This document shows, one piece after another, positions 1 through 11,392 of a stretch of 64,000 nucleotides of DNA (position 1 is its first letter; every line of letters begins with the position of its first letter). Below the pieces are notes generated by a model. It was not told the DNA's origin and ran no database searches. It was given only the letters and a program-made list of their open reading frames with translations. Made by a program: the position numbers and the translations under genes. This stretch comes from Hyaloperonospora brassicae (taxonomy: Eukaryota; Oomycota; Peronosporomycetes; Peronosporales; Peronosporaceae): NCBI GenBank assembly GCA_947650285.1, contig CANTFL010001260.1, forward strand, positions 186,001 to 250,000, written 5' to 3'.

Positions 1-1984
1 CTCAGGGCTATGGAATATGCGACGCTTAATTGGAAGTGAGATACATGAACGTGAGCCTTAGATGTCTGACTCGCCTTTTCCACGCGTCCGTCATTCGTTC
101 GTGGACTTGTTGGTTGATTTTTATGTTTTCATGTAACCAAGAAATAGATTGCCGAAGATTGAATATTCATCTTCAAGGATATTGTCTGCAAAGATAATTG
201 TTGTATCGACATTTACTAACGTCAGTGTCATGAAACAGGCTCACCCAGTTACTCTCAAATTTCCACTGGCGTATTTGCACATACAAGCTATGCAATGCCC
301 TATCGTCCCGTGAAATTCTACAGTTAACATCGATCTAGAAACTTCTATCACTTATTTTCGCATGAGCCTCTACGAAACGCTTCGTATGCACGCTCAGGCT
401 TCTGGATCATTGTTGACACATTGTATCGACGCATGCTTTGCTACGTATGCCTTTTCATTCCAGCATGTCCATGACGTGCATGATGACGTTCATCCTGCAA
501 CAAATGAGTCATTATTTTGCTGCGATAGTTACACAGCTTCAACTGTGTCGTTGCATGTGTACTTGTGCATACGACATTTGCTGTAGCTTTGTGGTCATCG
601 TCTTCGTCGATACGTGAGATTCCCATATGAGAGACAAGTTTTTTTAGCTTGTAGCCTTCGATCCCGTTTGACAGTGGCTTCTTTGACTCAGCAAAGTACT
701 GCATCACTCGTGTGGTGACGCAGCTGTCGTTTACTACACAGCCAGACACAAACACAGAAACCACACACGGCAAAGTCCTCCTGTACATCCGGCGTCCATA
801 CTACGTCATAGTTCGATGGCGTACTGCCGAAAAGCAAGTTTGCCCACGAACACGCTTGGTTTAACCACTTGACTCTGCATCATCCATCGCCCCTTCATCT
901 GCATTTGACCTCTCCTTCTTTCCAGCAGCGGCGTAATCGGTAGTTGTGCACAGTCGCGGCTGCGTAGTGACGGCGGCTGCACGCATCGATGTGTCTCAGG
1001 CCTCGTGCACGCAAACCAGGCTACTCGCTCGCACAGGTCCATCTGGTCGGGTACTACTATATCGCTACATAAGATATTGAACTGCGGCTTTTACGCGCTA
1101 CAGTCAGCAAACGGTGAGACGAAGCAGAATATGTTCGGCATCAGCTCCCCCTTCAGTCCATGTGGAGCTCCTCTCACTCCTTTACGCGTGCATGGCACAG
1201 CCTACTGTAGAAACACTGCTCGATGTCAGGGACAGGGCAGAAGTCAAAAGTGTGACCACTGTTGCGCCACGTCCGACCCATGACTTGGCGCTCGTCGATC
1301 ACGTGGCACGGGCCAACTTCCGCATCAATGAATGATGCAGGCTAGAGCCACTGGTGCCGAAAGCTGAGCAGCGATGGTGCATACAGTCAAAGACTTCCGC
1401 AGAGAGAGAGATTTGTTTGCCTGCGATGGCAAAAGCGACTTGTATTGGCGAGGGTAGGCATCGTGCGTGGTCCAGTTCGTACGTAGCTTGGGGAGCGCTA
1501 CGCAGCATAACACACGAGCAACGACACGATATGTTGCAGTCTGCCACAGCAACAACCTCGACAAAGATAACACGTCGAGTCGCCTGAAGCTCCGTGGAGC
1601 GCCTTGTAGGCCTCGTGCGTTTGCTGTTCGTCTTCACGTCGCGTGACGACCACGACCGCCTTGTCTGCCGCGTCTCGCGCCTACCTGCTCTCGGTACTTT
1701 AATCAATCGGTCGTCATCTTCTCTGCTGTCGGACTGGGTCAAGTGGCTCATCCAACATTAGCGACCGCACGACTTGTTAGAGAGCGACGATTGTAAGCAC
1801 AGAGAAGACGCACCGTTTGTCGAGCGAGCGATTCGTCTGTCTAGCAGAGCCGCTCGTGCCTCGAGCTCTTCTGCTGCGATCGTTGAGTGTCCGTGCGGCC
1901 ACCCGAACGACTTGAACTGAATCGTTTGGCACGAAAGCCGTTCGTGTTCATCTCGATCAAAGTTCAAGCTGCGCGTGATCGACG
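1..1984. other. Intergenic, no gene recognised
   Basis: Only short overlapping frames on both strands are present, with no sustained third-position GC bias and no recognisable domain. The last 100-200 bases probably hold the promoter and 5' leader of the hydrolase gene that follows. No tRNA, rRNA or transposon end was seen. Confidence 0.5.
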
Positions 1985-2986
1985 ATGTCGGCCAGAGCGT
2001 GGTCGTCATCGCACTCGTCGTCCTCGTCGACGTCCTTCCGTAGCTCGCGTGGCAACTACACGCCAGCAGGATTGCGCCACTTTGAAGGCAGGTTCCAGAG
2101 TCTCCGCAGCCATAAGCTCTTCTACTATTCCCTCTACCCGCCACATAACCACACGCTGCGCGGCGTCGTGCTCTATCTGCACGGCGCAGGAGACCACTGT
2201 CGTCGGTACGTGCCGTTGTACGAACGGCTATGCGAAGAAGGTTTCGGCATCATCACGTACGACTTGGTGAATCATGGCGCGAGTGACTGCGATCGTCATA
2301 CGACGAGAGGTCACGTTCGCAGCTTTCGACAGCTCGTGGAAGACACGAACACGTACGTCACGTTCGCCAAGACGTCCGTCTTCCCGCTCGTCGGTCCCTT
2401 GTCGCTGCCTTTGATCATTGCGGGCACGTCCTTTGGATCACTGGTGGGGCTGCACGTGGCGCTCTCTGGGGTGCACAAGTTCTGCGCCGGGTTCTGGGCA
2501 GGACCGACCGTGGGCATGGAGATGTCGACTCTCTGGAAGATGCAGGCAGCTTTGATCCAGCCACTGTCTCTGCTATTGCCTCGGGTGCGACTTGTGCCGG
2601 GCGTGGACTACCAATTGCTCTGGAGAGACCCTGGCATGTTGGAGGACTTCAAGGCTGACTCACTGGCGACGATGAGCGACATTACGGCAAGGACCATGCA
2701 ACAAACGCTTCGCGCCATGCACCGCTTGACGAGAGACAGCCGCTTGCAACAGGCTGACAGCGACTTTTGTGCGCTGAGCATGCTCTTCCTCGTTGGCTCG
2801 GAAGACCACATAGCGGATCAAGGGGTCACGAGGAGGTTCTATGACAAACTTGCCAATACGGACAAAGCATTTGCTGCGTTCGACGGCGTCTTCCACAGCG
2901 TGTTCGAAGACCCTGAGCAAGACGAGGTCTTTGCGTGTCTCTCTCAGTGGCTGCGGAGCCGATTCCCTGAGCTGCAGACGAAGTAA
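1985..2986 (+). CDS. Alpha/beta hydrolase, monoglyceride-lipase-like (serine aminopeptidase S33 type)
   Basis: Uninterrupted 333-residue frame. After a Ser-rich N-terminus of about 25 residues comes a typical alpha/beta-hydrolase: the oxyanion-hole segment LYLHGAGDH (about 64-71), DLVNHGASD (93-101), the nucleophile elbow GTSFG with Ser149, an acid in GSEDH (Asp274) and the terminal His304 in GVFHSVFED. The triad order and spacing fit the monoacylglycerol lipase / lysophospholipase group, which hydrolyses ester bonds of monoglycerides or lysolipids. Length is close to that of the family (about 300). The start is the first ATG of the frame and gives the whole fold. No membrane segment or clear signal peptide is visible, so a cytosolic or peripheral enzyme is likely. 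It is an isolated gene in a repeat-rich stretch. The exact substrate cannot be inferred; another S33 hydrolase is possible. Confidence 0.88.
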   Translation: MSARAWSSSHSSSSSTSFRSSRGNYTPAGLRHFEGRFQSLRSHKLFYYSLYPPHNHTLRGVVLYLHGAGDHCRRYVPLYERLCEEGFGIITYDLVNHGASDCDRHTTRGHVRSFRQLVEDTNTYVTFAKTSVFPLVGPLSLPLIIAGTSFGSLVGLHVALSGVHKFCAGFWAGPTVGMEMSTLWKMQAALIQPLSLLLPRVRLVPGVDYQLLWRDPGMLEDFKADSLATMSDITARTMQQTLRAMHRLTRDSRLQQADSDFCALSMLFLVGSEDHIADQGVTRRFYDKLANTDKAFAAFDGVFHSVFEDPEQDEVFACLSQWLRSRFPELQTK

Positions 2987-5254
2987 AGTGTCGTGACACG
3001 GACCTCATTTCAACTGTCCAGCTCCAAATTGCAGAGCCAAATGGACATCCATGGAGCATAAACCATGGCGTGCGTCTCCGCGAAGCAACGTGTGAACCGC
3101 CAAGTTGATGTGCGCCCGGAAAAAGTGAGCGCGTCGACTAGCCACGAGCGATTAACGGGCAACAATTACCACTTAATGATCCGACTCACCATGTTCATGT
3201 GCTTGCTTGGTCGCGTTGTTTTGTCGCTCCTTCCATGAACACAACATGTGTTCGATCGTTGCTTATGACACACTTGACGCGCCATGACCGCCTCCAGTGC
3301 TGGCATAGGCTGCAGTAGTGTTATGCTACTTTGCATACCCTGCGAAAGAGCTGCACGACATGACCATCAGTCGTGGCTGTATTGCGTTGACAAACTTGTG
3401 CGTCTCCGTCGCTAGTGCTTTGCATCATTGTTGATGCTTTGCAAGTGGTGCGGACCCTAAACTTCGTTTTGCTTTCCGTGACGCCCTGTCAGTGGTGCAC
3501 TAACTAGGATGCTGCTGTGGGTTCAATGTCAAGCCACCCCTAGCAACAGTGTATGGCGCCGATCGACTCGCACTGTGGCGCTGTGTGGCATGACATTGTG
3601 AAGGCACACGGCCATTGACGAATGGCGATACTGTACACACGAATGAGTCACAGTTATGCTGCTGGTTGAAAAAAATAATCCGCTCAAGTAGTTCACACAA
3701 ACGCGGAAGAGCAACAGCTGTGTGATGTAGTGGAATAATGTTTGAGTGAGCGTGGTTACCCATCAAGTAGTCGCCATCTCATGGCAGGTAGCCACGCAAT
3801 GGCAACAGAGAACCCTCCTTTGCATCATGACAGCTTTGAGTACATCAGATTGATGCAAATCGTTGCTCATACGGACGGTGATCATGCACAAGAACCCATC
3901 ACTTTGTTTTGCAGAGTACGAGAGAGCGGAAGTCTTTTCTCGATAACAGGCATCTGGAAATGACTTCTGCAAGCTGCGCTGTTCATGTGTTCCTTTCTTC
4001 TAGGGCCGATGTAAGCTGCATGGAGGATTGATGAAGTATACCGAGATTGTAGTTTCGGTAAATGACCATTTTTCCTGCTCAGTAGCGTCTAATGTGCATG
4101 ATCTTCTGCATACGAGCTCGATCGATCCTATCTTGGCAGACAGACGTTGCTGTCATCGATTCGTTCTGACTTTCAACTGAAGTACGAACCGCTATAGCCG
4201 CCTAAGTGACGCCCTGTCGGTGACTCGTTAGACTTTGGTGAGCGATCGGCCATACGCTTCGATGCGTTTGTAAGACTCTGGACGCCCCCGCGATTTTAGA
4301 CTGATACATTACACGGAAGGTAGTCATGTGCGGCCATTTTCTCGAACTAAGCTCACTGCGTGTCAAGACTGACGCAAAAGACGAGTCAAACGCATCAACG
4401 GGTGGCAAGCCATGCTGAACGAATGTAAACGTACGAGACAACAAAATGGACCTCAATGAGGTGATCAAACGATACTTCAGAAGATATGTATGGCTCAGAT
4501 ATGTCGTGCCCAAGTTGTCAAGTGGACGGAAGGCAACTTGAAACGCGTTTACGAGCTTCTCGTTGACGTATGTATATCATCCACAACAGAATAAATTGGA
4601 TAGAAAGCGCGTTGAATCCCGAGCATGGGACGTGCAGAATATACACACCGCAGCAAATGTGCAGCGTATTCGCCACATTAAGAGGCGATGGTATGTATTG
4701 ATACAATCGTGGAGTATGATGTCAGGATAGTGTCAGTCAGTGCACATTCGCTCTCGTTCAGTTGACGGGCCGAAACTATATATTATATTACGACGAATAT
4801 TCGGAAGCAATTACCAAAACTTGGCCAGGACAAATAAATTGAGGACTGAAAATGTAGAGGATCAAAAATGAGCAGCGACCAAAAAAGAGTGGGACCAAAA
4901 AGAGTGGGGGGGGCGAAATTCCCGCCGCTGCATCGAAATTTCACCGGAGCTAAAAGACAGCGGGGACCAAACGAGACCAGAAATAAAAAAAAGACCCTTC
5001 CATCTCTTTGTGTGATCAAAAAAATAGGACACATTGGGCCCGTTGAAAAGTAATCCGTAAAACGTGGTGACTGACGCGTATCAACGCTATTGAGCTATCC
5101 TTTCTTTTCTAGACGGCTTCTCTGCTTCCGAAGAAGCACTACACAAATCGTCACACTTCACCTCGGATTACATCCCACGATATCGACCGTCGTCATACAA
5201 ACTCAGCAAACGCTTGACACAATCGTTCGACGGCTTTTGTCGGGACCACCGGTC
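2987..5254. other. Intergenic, AT-richer, no gene recognised
   Basis: Base composition drifts to AT-rich after about 3.4 kb and all open frames are short. A 290-bp stretch around 4755-5050 has weakly similar inverted edges and could be a degraded small element, but the match is too poor to call. Nothing else is supportable. Confidence 0.4.
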
Positions 5255-5263
5255 CGAATACAC
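5255..5263. repeat. Target-site duplication, left copy
   Basis: The 9-base direct repeat cgaatacac abuts the left inverted terminus at 5264 and is repeated exactly at 7560-7568 just outside the right terminus. A 9-bp duplication is the usual size for Mutator-like transposons. Confidence 0.85.
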
Positions 5264-5434
5264 GGGGAATCGTAAAAAAACACCAGTGTTCGCCTAAAAA
5301 AACACCGTTACGATGAGGCTATCCATTAACCTTGCTTAATATATACACAAAAGGGTAAAGAAAATACCACTTTCGATTGAGCTTCACTAGAAATGTTTCT
5401 AAGATAAGTCGGACCCTCCGCTTTTTGACCGGAA
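5264..5434. repeat. Left terminal inverted repeat
   Basis: It matches the reverse complement of 7390-7559 almost continuously, including the A-tracts, the segment gcctaaaaaaacaccgttac and the stretch around atatatacacaaaagggta. Similarity breaks off at about 5434. Confidence 0.85.
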
Positions 5435-6055
5435 TGCGATCGTTCACCTTCGGTCTGTCGCGGGCAAAAGAGAGACATTGGATCACATTTTTTGGGGTTG
5501 TCCAACCGCCCAGGGTTTCTGGCTTACACTCATAACCTACTGGACCGGATGCATGGGAACTCCGACCAGTATGCAGCTTCATGCGACTTTTTGCATGTCA
5601 CGGACGTCCGCGCCGTTGAATCCGATCATTTCACGGCGGCTGCTGAGCGCGTTTGGACATTCAATGGAGGCTTATGTATGTCAATGGAAGCGCATGTGGT
5701 GAGTTTTATGTTTAATATGTATCACGATTGTATGGGTTCAGCGCGGTCGGGTCGCTCACGAAGGTCTTTCCATCACTTTGGCGGGATGTATGTACGAATA
5801 CGTAGTTCAAAGTTTTCGGCAATTACACGCACTAGCGATGCGGGAGTGTAGGAAGCTACACACCCAGGTGGTCGGAACTCGTCCAATGCAATACATCGGG
5901 CTGCTCACCATGGTCCCATCTAGAGCACCGCACACAGCGGTTAGACTCGTCCAACCACCGGATCATTCGACACTGGCGTTGCTATCGTGGCTTAGGTCTT
6001 TCCAGACGTCTTGTACACCATAATTTCGTATAATAGACAGTCTGTTCCCCTCTCT
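5435..6055 (+). pseudogene. LINE-type retrotransposon fragment (reverse-transcriptase zinc-binding end), nested
   Basis: From about 5452 one frame reads GKRETLDHIFWGCPTAQGFW. This is the HxxxxC / W-rich signature of the zinc-binding module (zf-RVT type) that follows reverse transcriptase in many LINEs. The frame then breaks; a neighbouring frame (to about 5851) carries further LINE-like residues before more stops. Only the C-terminal end survives and it is frameshifted. It sits where the left subterminal repeat of the Mutator-like element is interrupted and resumes, so it most likely inserted into that element or was captured by it. Edges are approximate. Confidence 0.55.
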
Positions 6056-7389
6056 CTCTTAAACGGACTGCAGTCTTCACTTGCGAGACGACGGCTCCTG
6101 CAACGGCGCAGGTACAAGCCAAGGGCGTGAAGGCAACATCTGTAGCGACGATTTCTGAACCGGTGGAGCTTGCCGCTTTTGAAACATAAGCGGCCCCGGA
6201 CGAGACAGTCTTTGCAGCGGCGGGATTGGCTGCGTCGTCGCTGTGAGAGCGAAAGGTAAGATGGTAGCGGTAGTCCAACAGCATTTACATTTTAACACAC
6301 CCATTAGTTGTTGATATGGACTATTGACGCTCTCCTTAGCATTACGTCGGCAAGGACATGTCTCCTCGGCATCATCTATGGGAGTCAACAAAAAGTAACC
6401 TAACGATGGCTTTGCGCAAAAGATATCTCGTGCAACCAGAAAGTAGATCAACCCACGCCATTTTAGTTTATGGTGTGATCGGTCGTGCCATATCAAATCT
6501 AAAATACACACGCGACGCTAGTTAGCCGTGTTGCACAAAACCTGTCAGCAGCATTACCAACCTGCTATTACTTCCTCAAGAGGAGAACAAGTATAACCAT
6601 GTTATAATACTGCAATAAACGCCGATGGGAAATAGGACGGCTTGTGCCAGCGTGAATTATAGTAGACCGGTGCCATATACTGCAGTCTCCTTAACAACAC
6701 ATATCATTTATCTCCAATATCGATGGTATTTACTTCACACGGCATTGCAAGGACCTAATGCATTGTGCCAATACAAGAAGCAAGCAACGTCGGGTTGATC
6801 GTGGACACCGTAAGTCGCATCGACACGTTTAGAAATTTTAGCATTATGTCGATCATGGTGACCACGATCGCTCCAGGCCCCCTGCAACCATCGCCACAAT
6901 ATTATTAACCAGCTGTCAATTCTCGTACCTCATTTTATCTTTACGCACACCCACGTACCTGGACTCTACTAGTAGTAAAAACTTTGCACCAGCAAAAGAG
7001 TTGTTAAACTCCCAGAACGCGACACCAGCGTGGGTTTGCTCAACATCGATAACAACACGACATAAGAAAATACCAGCAAAAGCAATATACACAACAAAAT
7101 GTGGTTTAGTTTGCTAGTCACTCAGTCATCAACCACGTCGAAAAAGCACAATTTCTCTCTCTTTCTTGCATTGCTTTGGCTATGAGTCCACAAACTGCAA
7201 CAGCCCGTCCCTCGTATCCTATTATTGTCTACTCAGACGGCGGGAGAAACGGCCGAGAAAGAGAAGTACAGGAGCAATATCGAGGAATGCGCCGTGACAC
7301 AGTCGACGTGACGGCATGCACGTGCAGCGATTGGTGAGCGTGTGCAAGGGCGAGCCCTGAGCCGTCGTCTCGAAATTGAAGACTGCAGT

Positions 7390-7559
7390 CCGTTTAAAAA
7401 GTGGAGTGTCCGACTTAGCTTAGAAACGTTTCTAATAAAGTTCAATCAAAAGAGGTATTTTTTCTACCCTTTTGTGTATATATTAAATAAGGTTAATGGA
7501 TAGTCTCATCGTAACGGTGTTTTTTTAGGCGAACACTGGTGTTTTTTTTACGATTCCCC
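7390..7559. repeat. Right terminal inverted repeat
   Basis: It is the reverse complement of 5264-5434 with scattered substitutions. Similarity to the internal segment 6055-6098 extends it inward to about 7350. Confidence 0.85.
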
Positions 7560-7568
7560 CGAATACAC
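7560..7568. repeat. Target-site duplication, right copy
   Basis: cgaatacac is identical to 5255-5263 and directly abuts the end of the right inverted repeat. Confidence 0.85.
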
Positions 7569-9396
7569 AGGAGCTCCATACGGTGCGTAGAAATGAGACT
7601 CTGAATATTCCGCGCATGAGCAACGAGCAGCTCCGCGAATGCAGCCGCCATTCCCTCTTTTACTACACAGCAGTCGTCCGGTGCGAACCAATGCACAGAC
7701 GTGGCTCTGTCTGTAGTGGACCAGGCCGTGCAGCGCCTTCGCCGCATGGTACGTGCGCACCATATGGGCACGAGAAACATCCAGCCCAGACAGCGCGTGC
7801 TTGCCATCCAACAAACGGCCACCTGGTTTCGCTCCCAGCCCCTTTGCTGATGACCAGGAAAAGCCGCGCATGTCAACACTCGTGCGAATAAATGCCGAGG
7901 TGTCCGAGTTTACGGAATGCGTAGCGTATAGTCCGCGCGGCAAACTAACTATCCATTCTTCAAGCCGGCCGTGACTTCCTGCTGTTCACGACCCACCGGG
8001 CAACAGCAGCACCTGCCCCGGACCATCCGAGCTCTGTACAGCGCGATCGAGCGCGCGAGTCATGAGAGCCGCACCGTCGATCTCACAAAGTGCTCGTGCT
8101 CAAATGTCGAATCTCGATTGAAACGTCCTCTTCCATAAACTGCGCAAGCGCGGCACGTCGAGGCGATCCGATCGGAACTGGACACACAGAGGCGGACGCA
8201 GCTGAGAGGAACGTGCAGTAGTAGCTACGTCTGCCTGCAGCGCCTTGTGGAAGGCTGTAAACAAGATCGAAACGTTGCGCCGGGTGGAGAAGGTACCAGC
8301 CAGATACTTCAACCTGCAAACCTGCGGTTCAGCAGACGCGATGCTCAGAGGCTGCCCGCTCCGCAGTAGCAGCAGCTAGACCGAAGTCGCCAGCTCGCTG
8401 GTACATTACCAGACCGCAGTGGTCGACCGTTTGGCAACGTACGCACTGTCGTGGCCATCGCGAGCACTTTCTTCGTGCTGGGGATCGAAATGTCGGACGC
8501 AATCATAACGTGCGCTAACGACTACTGTCGCGCCAGCACGATGTGCACGACAAATTTTGCCACAGCCATGTCGAAGGTCGATGGCGAGTTGGTTCACGAG
8601 AGGCAGATGGTTGGCGCCGCCGCGTTGTAGTGGGAGCACTAGAGAGACTTTTGCCAGCATCCCCCCTCCCTCCCGGCTCGACGACGAGTGGCCGAGCGAT
8701 ATGTGGCGCGACCCGTTTGCCGAGACATTCTCTGGCTCAGCCAAAAGCTGAGGCGAAGAACGCTCCTCGCGAGTAAAGATGGGGTTGACGCAAGAGCCGA
8801 GCGCGTGTCAAGTGCGATGGATGGACGGCATTGAGCGTCTCCGCCAGCGTCCGGAAGTCGTTGGTCGGCGACGTTCGGCGATGTTCTGCAGCTGAATCTG
8901 TGGTACGATCGCGACAGCGTACAAGTAATTGAGCCCCAACTGTTGTCGACCGAGAACAACTCGGCAAAAGGATTGGGAATGTCGACAACGTAAGAGTGAA
9001 TGAGCGAGTCGTTTGCCTTCTTGTGAAGCAGTCGCAGTCGCTGTCGCAAAAGCAGTTGCAGTCGCAGCAGGAGCAGTAGTAGTAGTAGCAGCAGATGACG
9101 ATCGAGCACTGCCTCCCTCACAAGGTCTGCCTTTTACTCAGCACAGGCGAGTGTGAATCTGTAAACATCACACCACCTGACTGGCAATCGACAGCATCGA
9201 TTTCGAGCCAGACGCTGTCGATTCAGTCGGCTCAGCTCGGGCGGCTGGCGACCGCAGAGCGAACCACCCGACGACGTCGCGCGCGCCCCATCACCAACGA
9301 GCGCGCGCGTCTCCCGACGCCAGGCCGGACGATCGACAGCCGGAAAACGCAACCAAAGTATCGCACTTCGAACGGCTCCTCAAACGAGCCCGTGGT
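7569..9396. other. Intergenic, no gene recognised
   Basis: There are short frames only. A run of CAG-like triplets lies at about 9030-9096 and accounts for a Leu-rich minus-strand frame. No coding signature or RNA gene was seen. Confidence 0.4.
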
Positions 9397-9478
9397 GCCA
9401 GACAGACAGACAGACAGACGGACGGACCGGTCGCCGTCGTCGTCGTCGCCGTCGTCCGGTCCGTCCGTCTGTCTGGCA
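9397..9478. repeat. Imperfect inverted repeat (possible leader hairpin)
   Basis: The left arm (within 9397-9430) and right arm (9456-9478) are built from gac/cgg-rich sequence. The inner 19 bases of the left arm (9412-9430) are exactly complementary to 9456-9474, and the outer tgcc/ggca bases pair after a small bulge. The loop is a cgt-rich tract of 25 bases. It lies 25 bases before the proposed start at 9503, so it could fold in the 5' leader of that transcript. Confidence 0.6.
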
Positions 9479-9502
9479 GCACGGGCTCAAGCGGACAGAG
9501 CC

Positions 9503-10194
9503 ATGTTCGACATGTCACGCCACGACAACGAACGCCGTCGCTTGGACCCACTTTCCAACTCGATCGAAGCACTCGCACGCGCACGTGCGGCCACAGGTTG
9601 TCGTGCGAACCCCCACAGACGGGTGACGACGACCTCTACGCCCACGACTCTCACCGCTATGGACAGTGATGTCGGCGTCTTCGCGCCTCGAAAGTCGCAC
9701 CTGCAGGAAGTGCGCGTCTGGACGCACGCACTCCGCCACGGGAGAACCGCCCGCAGTCCGACGCCAACGGACGCGCCGTCGCCTCTATTGAGTCCGACGT
9801 GCACGAACCGCAAGATGGCCGAAAGCCGCAGGAAGACGCTCCGGTTCGCGCTCCGGCAGCTCTTCAAGCACGAGCGCCCCGACCGCGTTGCACACAAAAC
9901 AGCAGTGGCCGCGACGACCGCGGGGGGATTGTACCGCCCGTGTCGATCCCGACGACGTACCTCACGCGCGAGAAACAGGGCTGCGTCACGGTCAGTGGCA
10001 AGCGCGTGCCGTTCACCCGCGACGCGCATACGCACAAGAAGACGAAAAAGGTGGGCAAGCCCCTGCCGAGCATCAAAGAGGACTGCGCGCTCGTGCCCGT
10101 GCACTCGTCGCTCGAGGCCTACCGCCGTCGCGCGTACTACCCGGCGAAGAAGGTCAAGACGAAGAAGGTGCGACCTGCGGCGAATTCCGTCTAA
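9503..10194 (+). CDS. Small basic protein, two-exon model, function unknown
   Basis: The second exon is the well-supported part. From about 9757 to the stop at 10194 the frame has strong GC-ending codons and ends in a Lys/Arg-rich tail (HTHKKTKKVGKPLPS, then AYYPAKKVKTKKV). It has no in-frame ATG upstream, because a stop lies at 9667. The preceding frame 9503-9709 (MFDMSRHDNERRRLDP...) has similar codon use. The two join in frame if a 47-bp intron is removed at 9710-9756 (gtgcgc...gcccgcag). This gives about 214 residues. The intron is inferred and short for an oomycete, so the N-terminus is uncertain (the ATG at 9659 is an alternative). No domain is recognised; the basic tail could bind nucleic acid or carry a nuclear signal. 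Confidence 0.5.
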
Positions 10195-11361
10195 ACGGCT
10201 GTCGAGTCGCCCCACGTGTGTGGTCGTGCACACCTCTTTGTTGTTCCTATATAGCGGGTCTACGTATCGGAGGACGGTTGGCTCGCGAACGGTATTAGAG
10301 CAGACCCTCTTCTTCGCCTCCTCCTCCGCTCGTGTCGAAATTACTTCACCCGCGCGCTATTTATTCGACTAATGATACCATACGAATTCGAGTCCACGTT
10401 AGACTCTGTTGCGAGCGAGCACAAGTGAGTGAGCGTATCGTCGATAAAGCAGCAGACTATAGTCTGCTGACCAGCGACTCTCCTCTGCTCGTCTTGCATG
10501 ACCGGTCGCACGAGCAACACGTATTGCGTCAAGTTTTGGCCTGAGCGAGTCGACGGACCACCGACTATCGCTGCGTCGTTTGGTTACCCGTCTCAACCTA
10601 AAGACGAACGAGCAGTAAATCGCTTGTGCAGATGCTGCAGTAGTACGTCGGTGCGCACAACTTGACAAGCCGTGTAACCATCTGACAGTTGTCGTGTGCT
10701 TGACAGAGACAGGTTGCGTCACGTGTTTGCGTGGCTCGTGTACTGTAAACGACTAGACATCCAATACAGAGGTATTGTCGTACGAAGTTCCAACGAGAAG
10801 AGCTGGTACTGTGCTTCCGACTTGACCGCTGCTTCCTCGCAATTAGCGCTGAAGCAGTGTTTCGCACAACGTCGTGTCTACGACTCGAGTAGCGCTTGTG
10901 AGATCTCTCGACTTTTCCGTGTCGAACAAAGTGTCGTCACGGAACTCGACATCAACTGCCTTCGTATTCGCTTTGCTTACGACTTTGTTTGTGCTAATGT
11001 CGCAACATGCGGCAACTCGTCGGGCTGCCCACCGAAGAGAACCACGTACAGTCAGCTTGTTGCAGGCGGTCCCTACTTGTCATGTCGATCCGTTCAACAC
11101 ACTCTCGTGAGACGTTTCGCTTTGTCAAACGACTCGAGTTCGAAACAGATACAGAACGAGAGCGTGTATCGGATCGAGAAATGATGCGCGGAATCCGACA
11201 AGACACTACATGCCGTCTTTGTCGCCGTCCATGCTGTCAACTTTTGCTTCAAGACAGTCGGATGCTCCGATGCGTCAGCCGTCGATTCCATGCGACTCAA
11301 CCTGTCCAATCGAAGTTTGGCCGAACGGCAAGATGCGTCTGATGTTGAACGGTATGGCTGC

Positions 11362-11392
<31 letters not shown>

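Larger units (their letters stand above)
5264..7559. mobile_element. Non-autonomous Mutator-like DNA transposon with long terminal inverted repeats
   Basis: A 2296-bp element starts with ggggaatcgtaaaaaaacac and ends with its reverse complement. It has inverted repeats of about 170 bp at each edge and is flanked by an exact 9-bp duplication. Long TIRs with a 9-bp duplication are the hallmark of Mutator-like elements (MULEs). No MULE transposase frame is visible inside; the interior is AT-rich with only short frames, so it would need transposase in trans. A copy of the right subterminal sequence recurs inverted at about 6055-6098. This implies that the left TIR was longer and was split by an insertion at about 5435-6055. 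The two TIRs differ at roughly one base in eight to ten by eye, so the copy is not recent. Boundaries are exact; family assignment rests on TIR length and duplication size. Confidence 0.8.

Noticed and set aside
4755..5055. Possible 290-bp miniature inverted-repeat element
   Set aside because: The edges (gacgggccgaa and its inverted counterpart) match only loosely and no target duplication was found.
9095..10372. 425-residue plus-strand frame read as one protein
   Set aside because: Downstream of about 9757 its codon use is poor, while the neighbouring frame has strong GC-ending codons and a sensible basic C-terminus; only its 9503-9709 part is used as a possible first exon.
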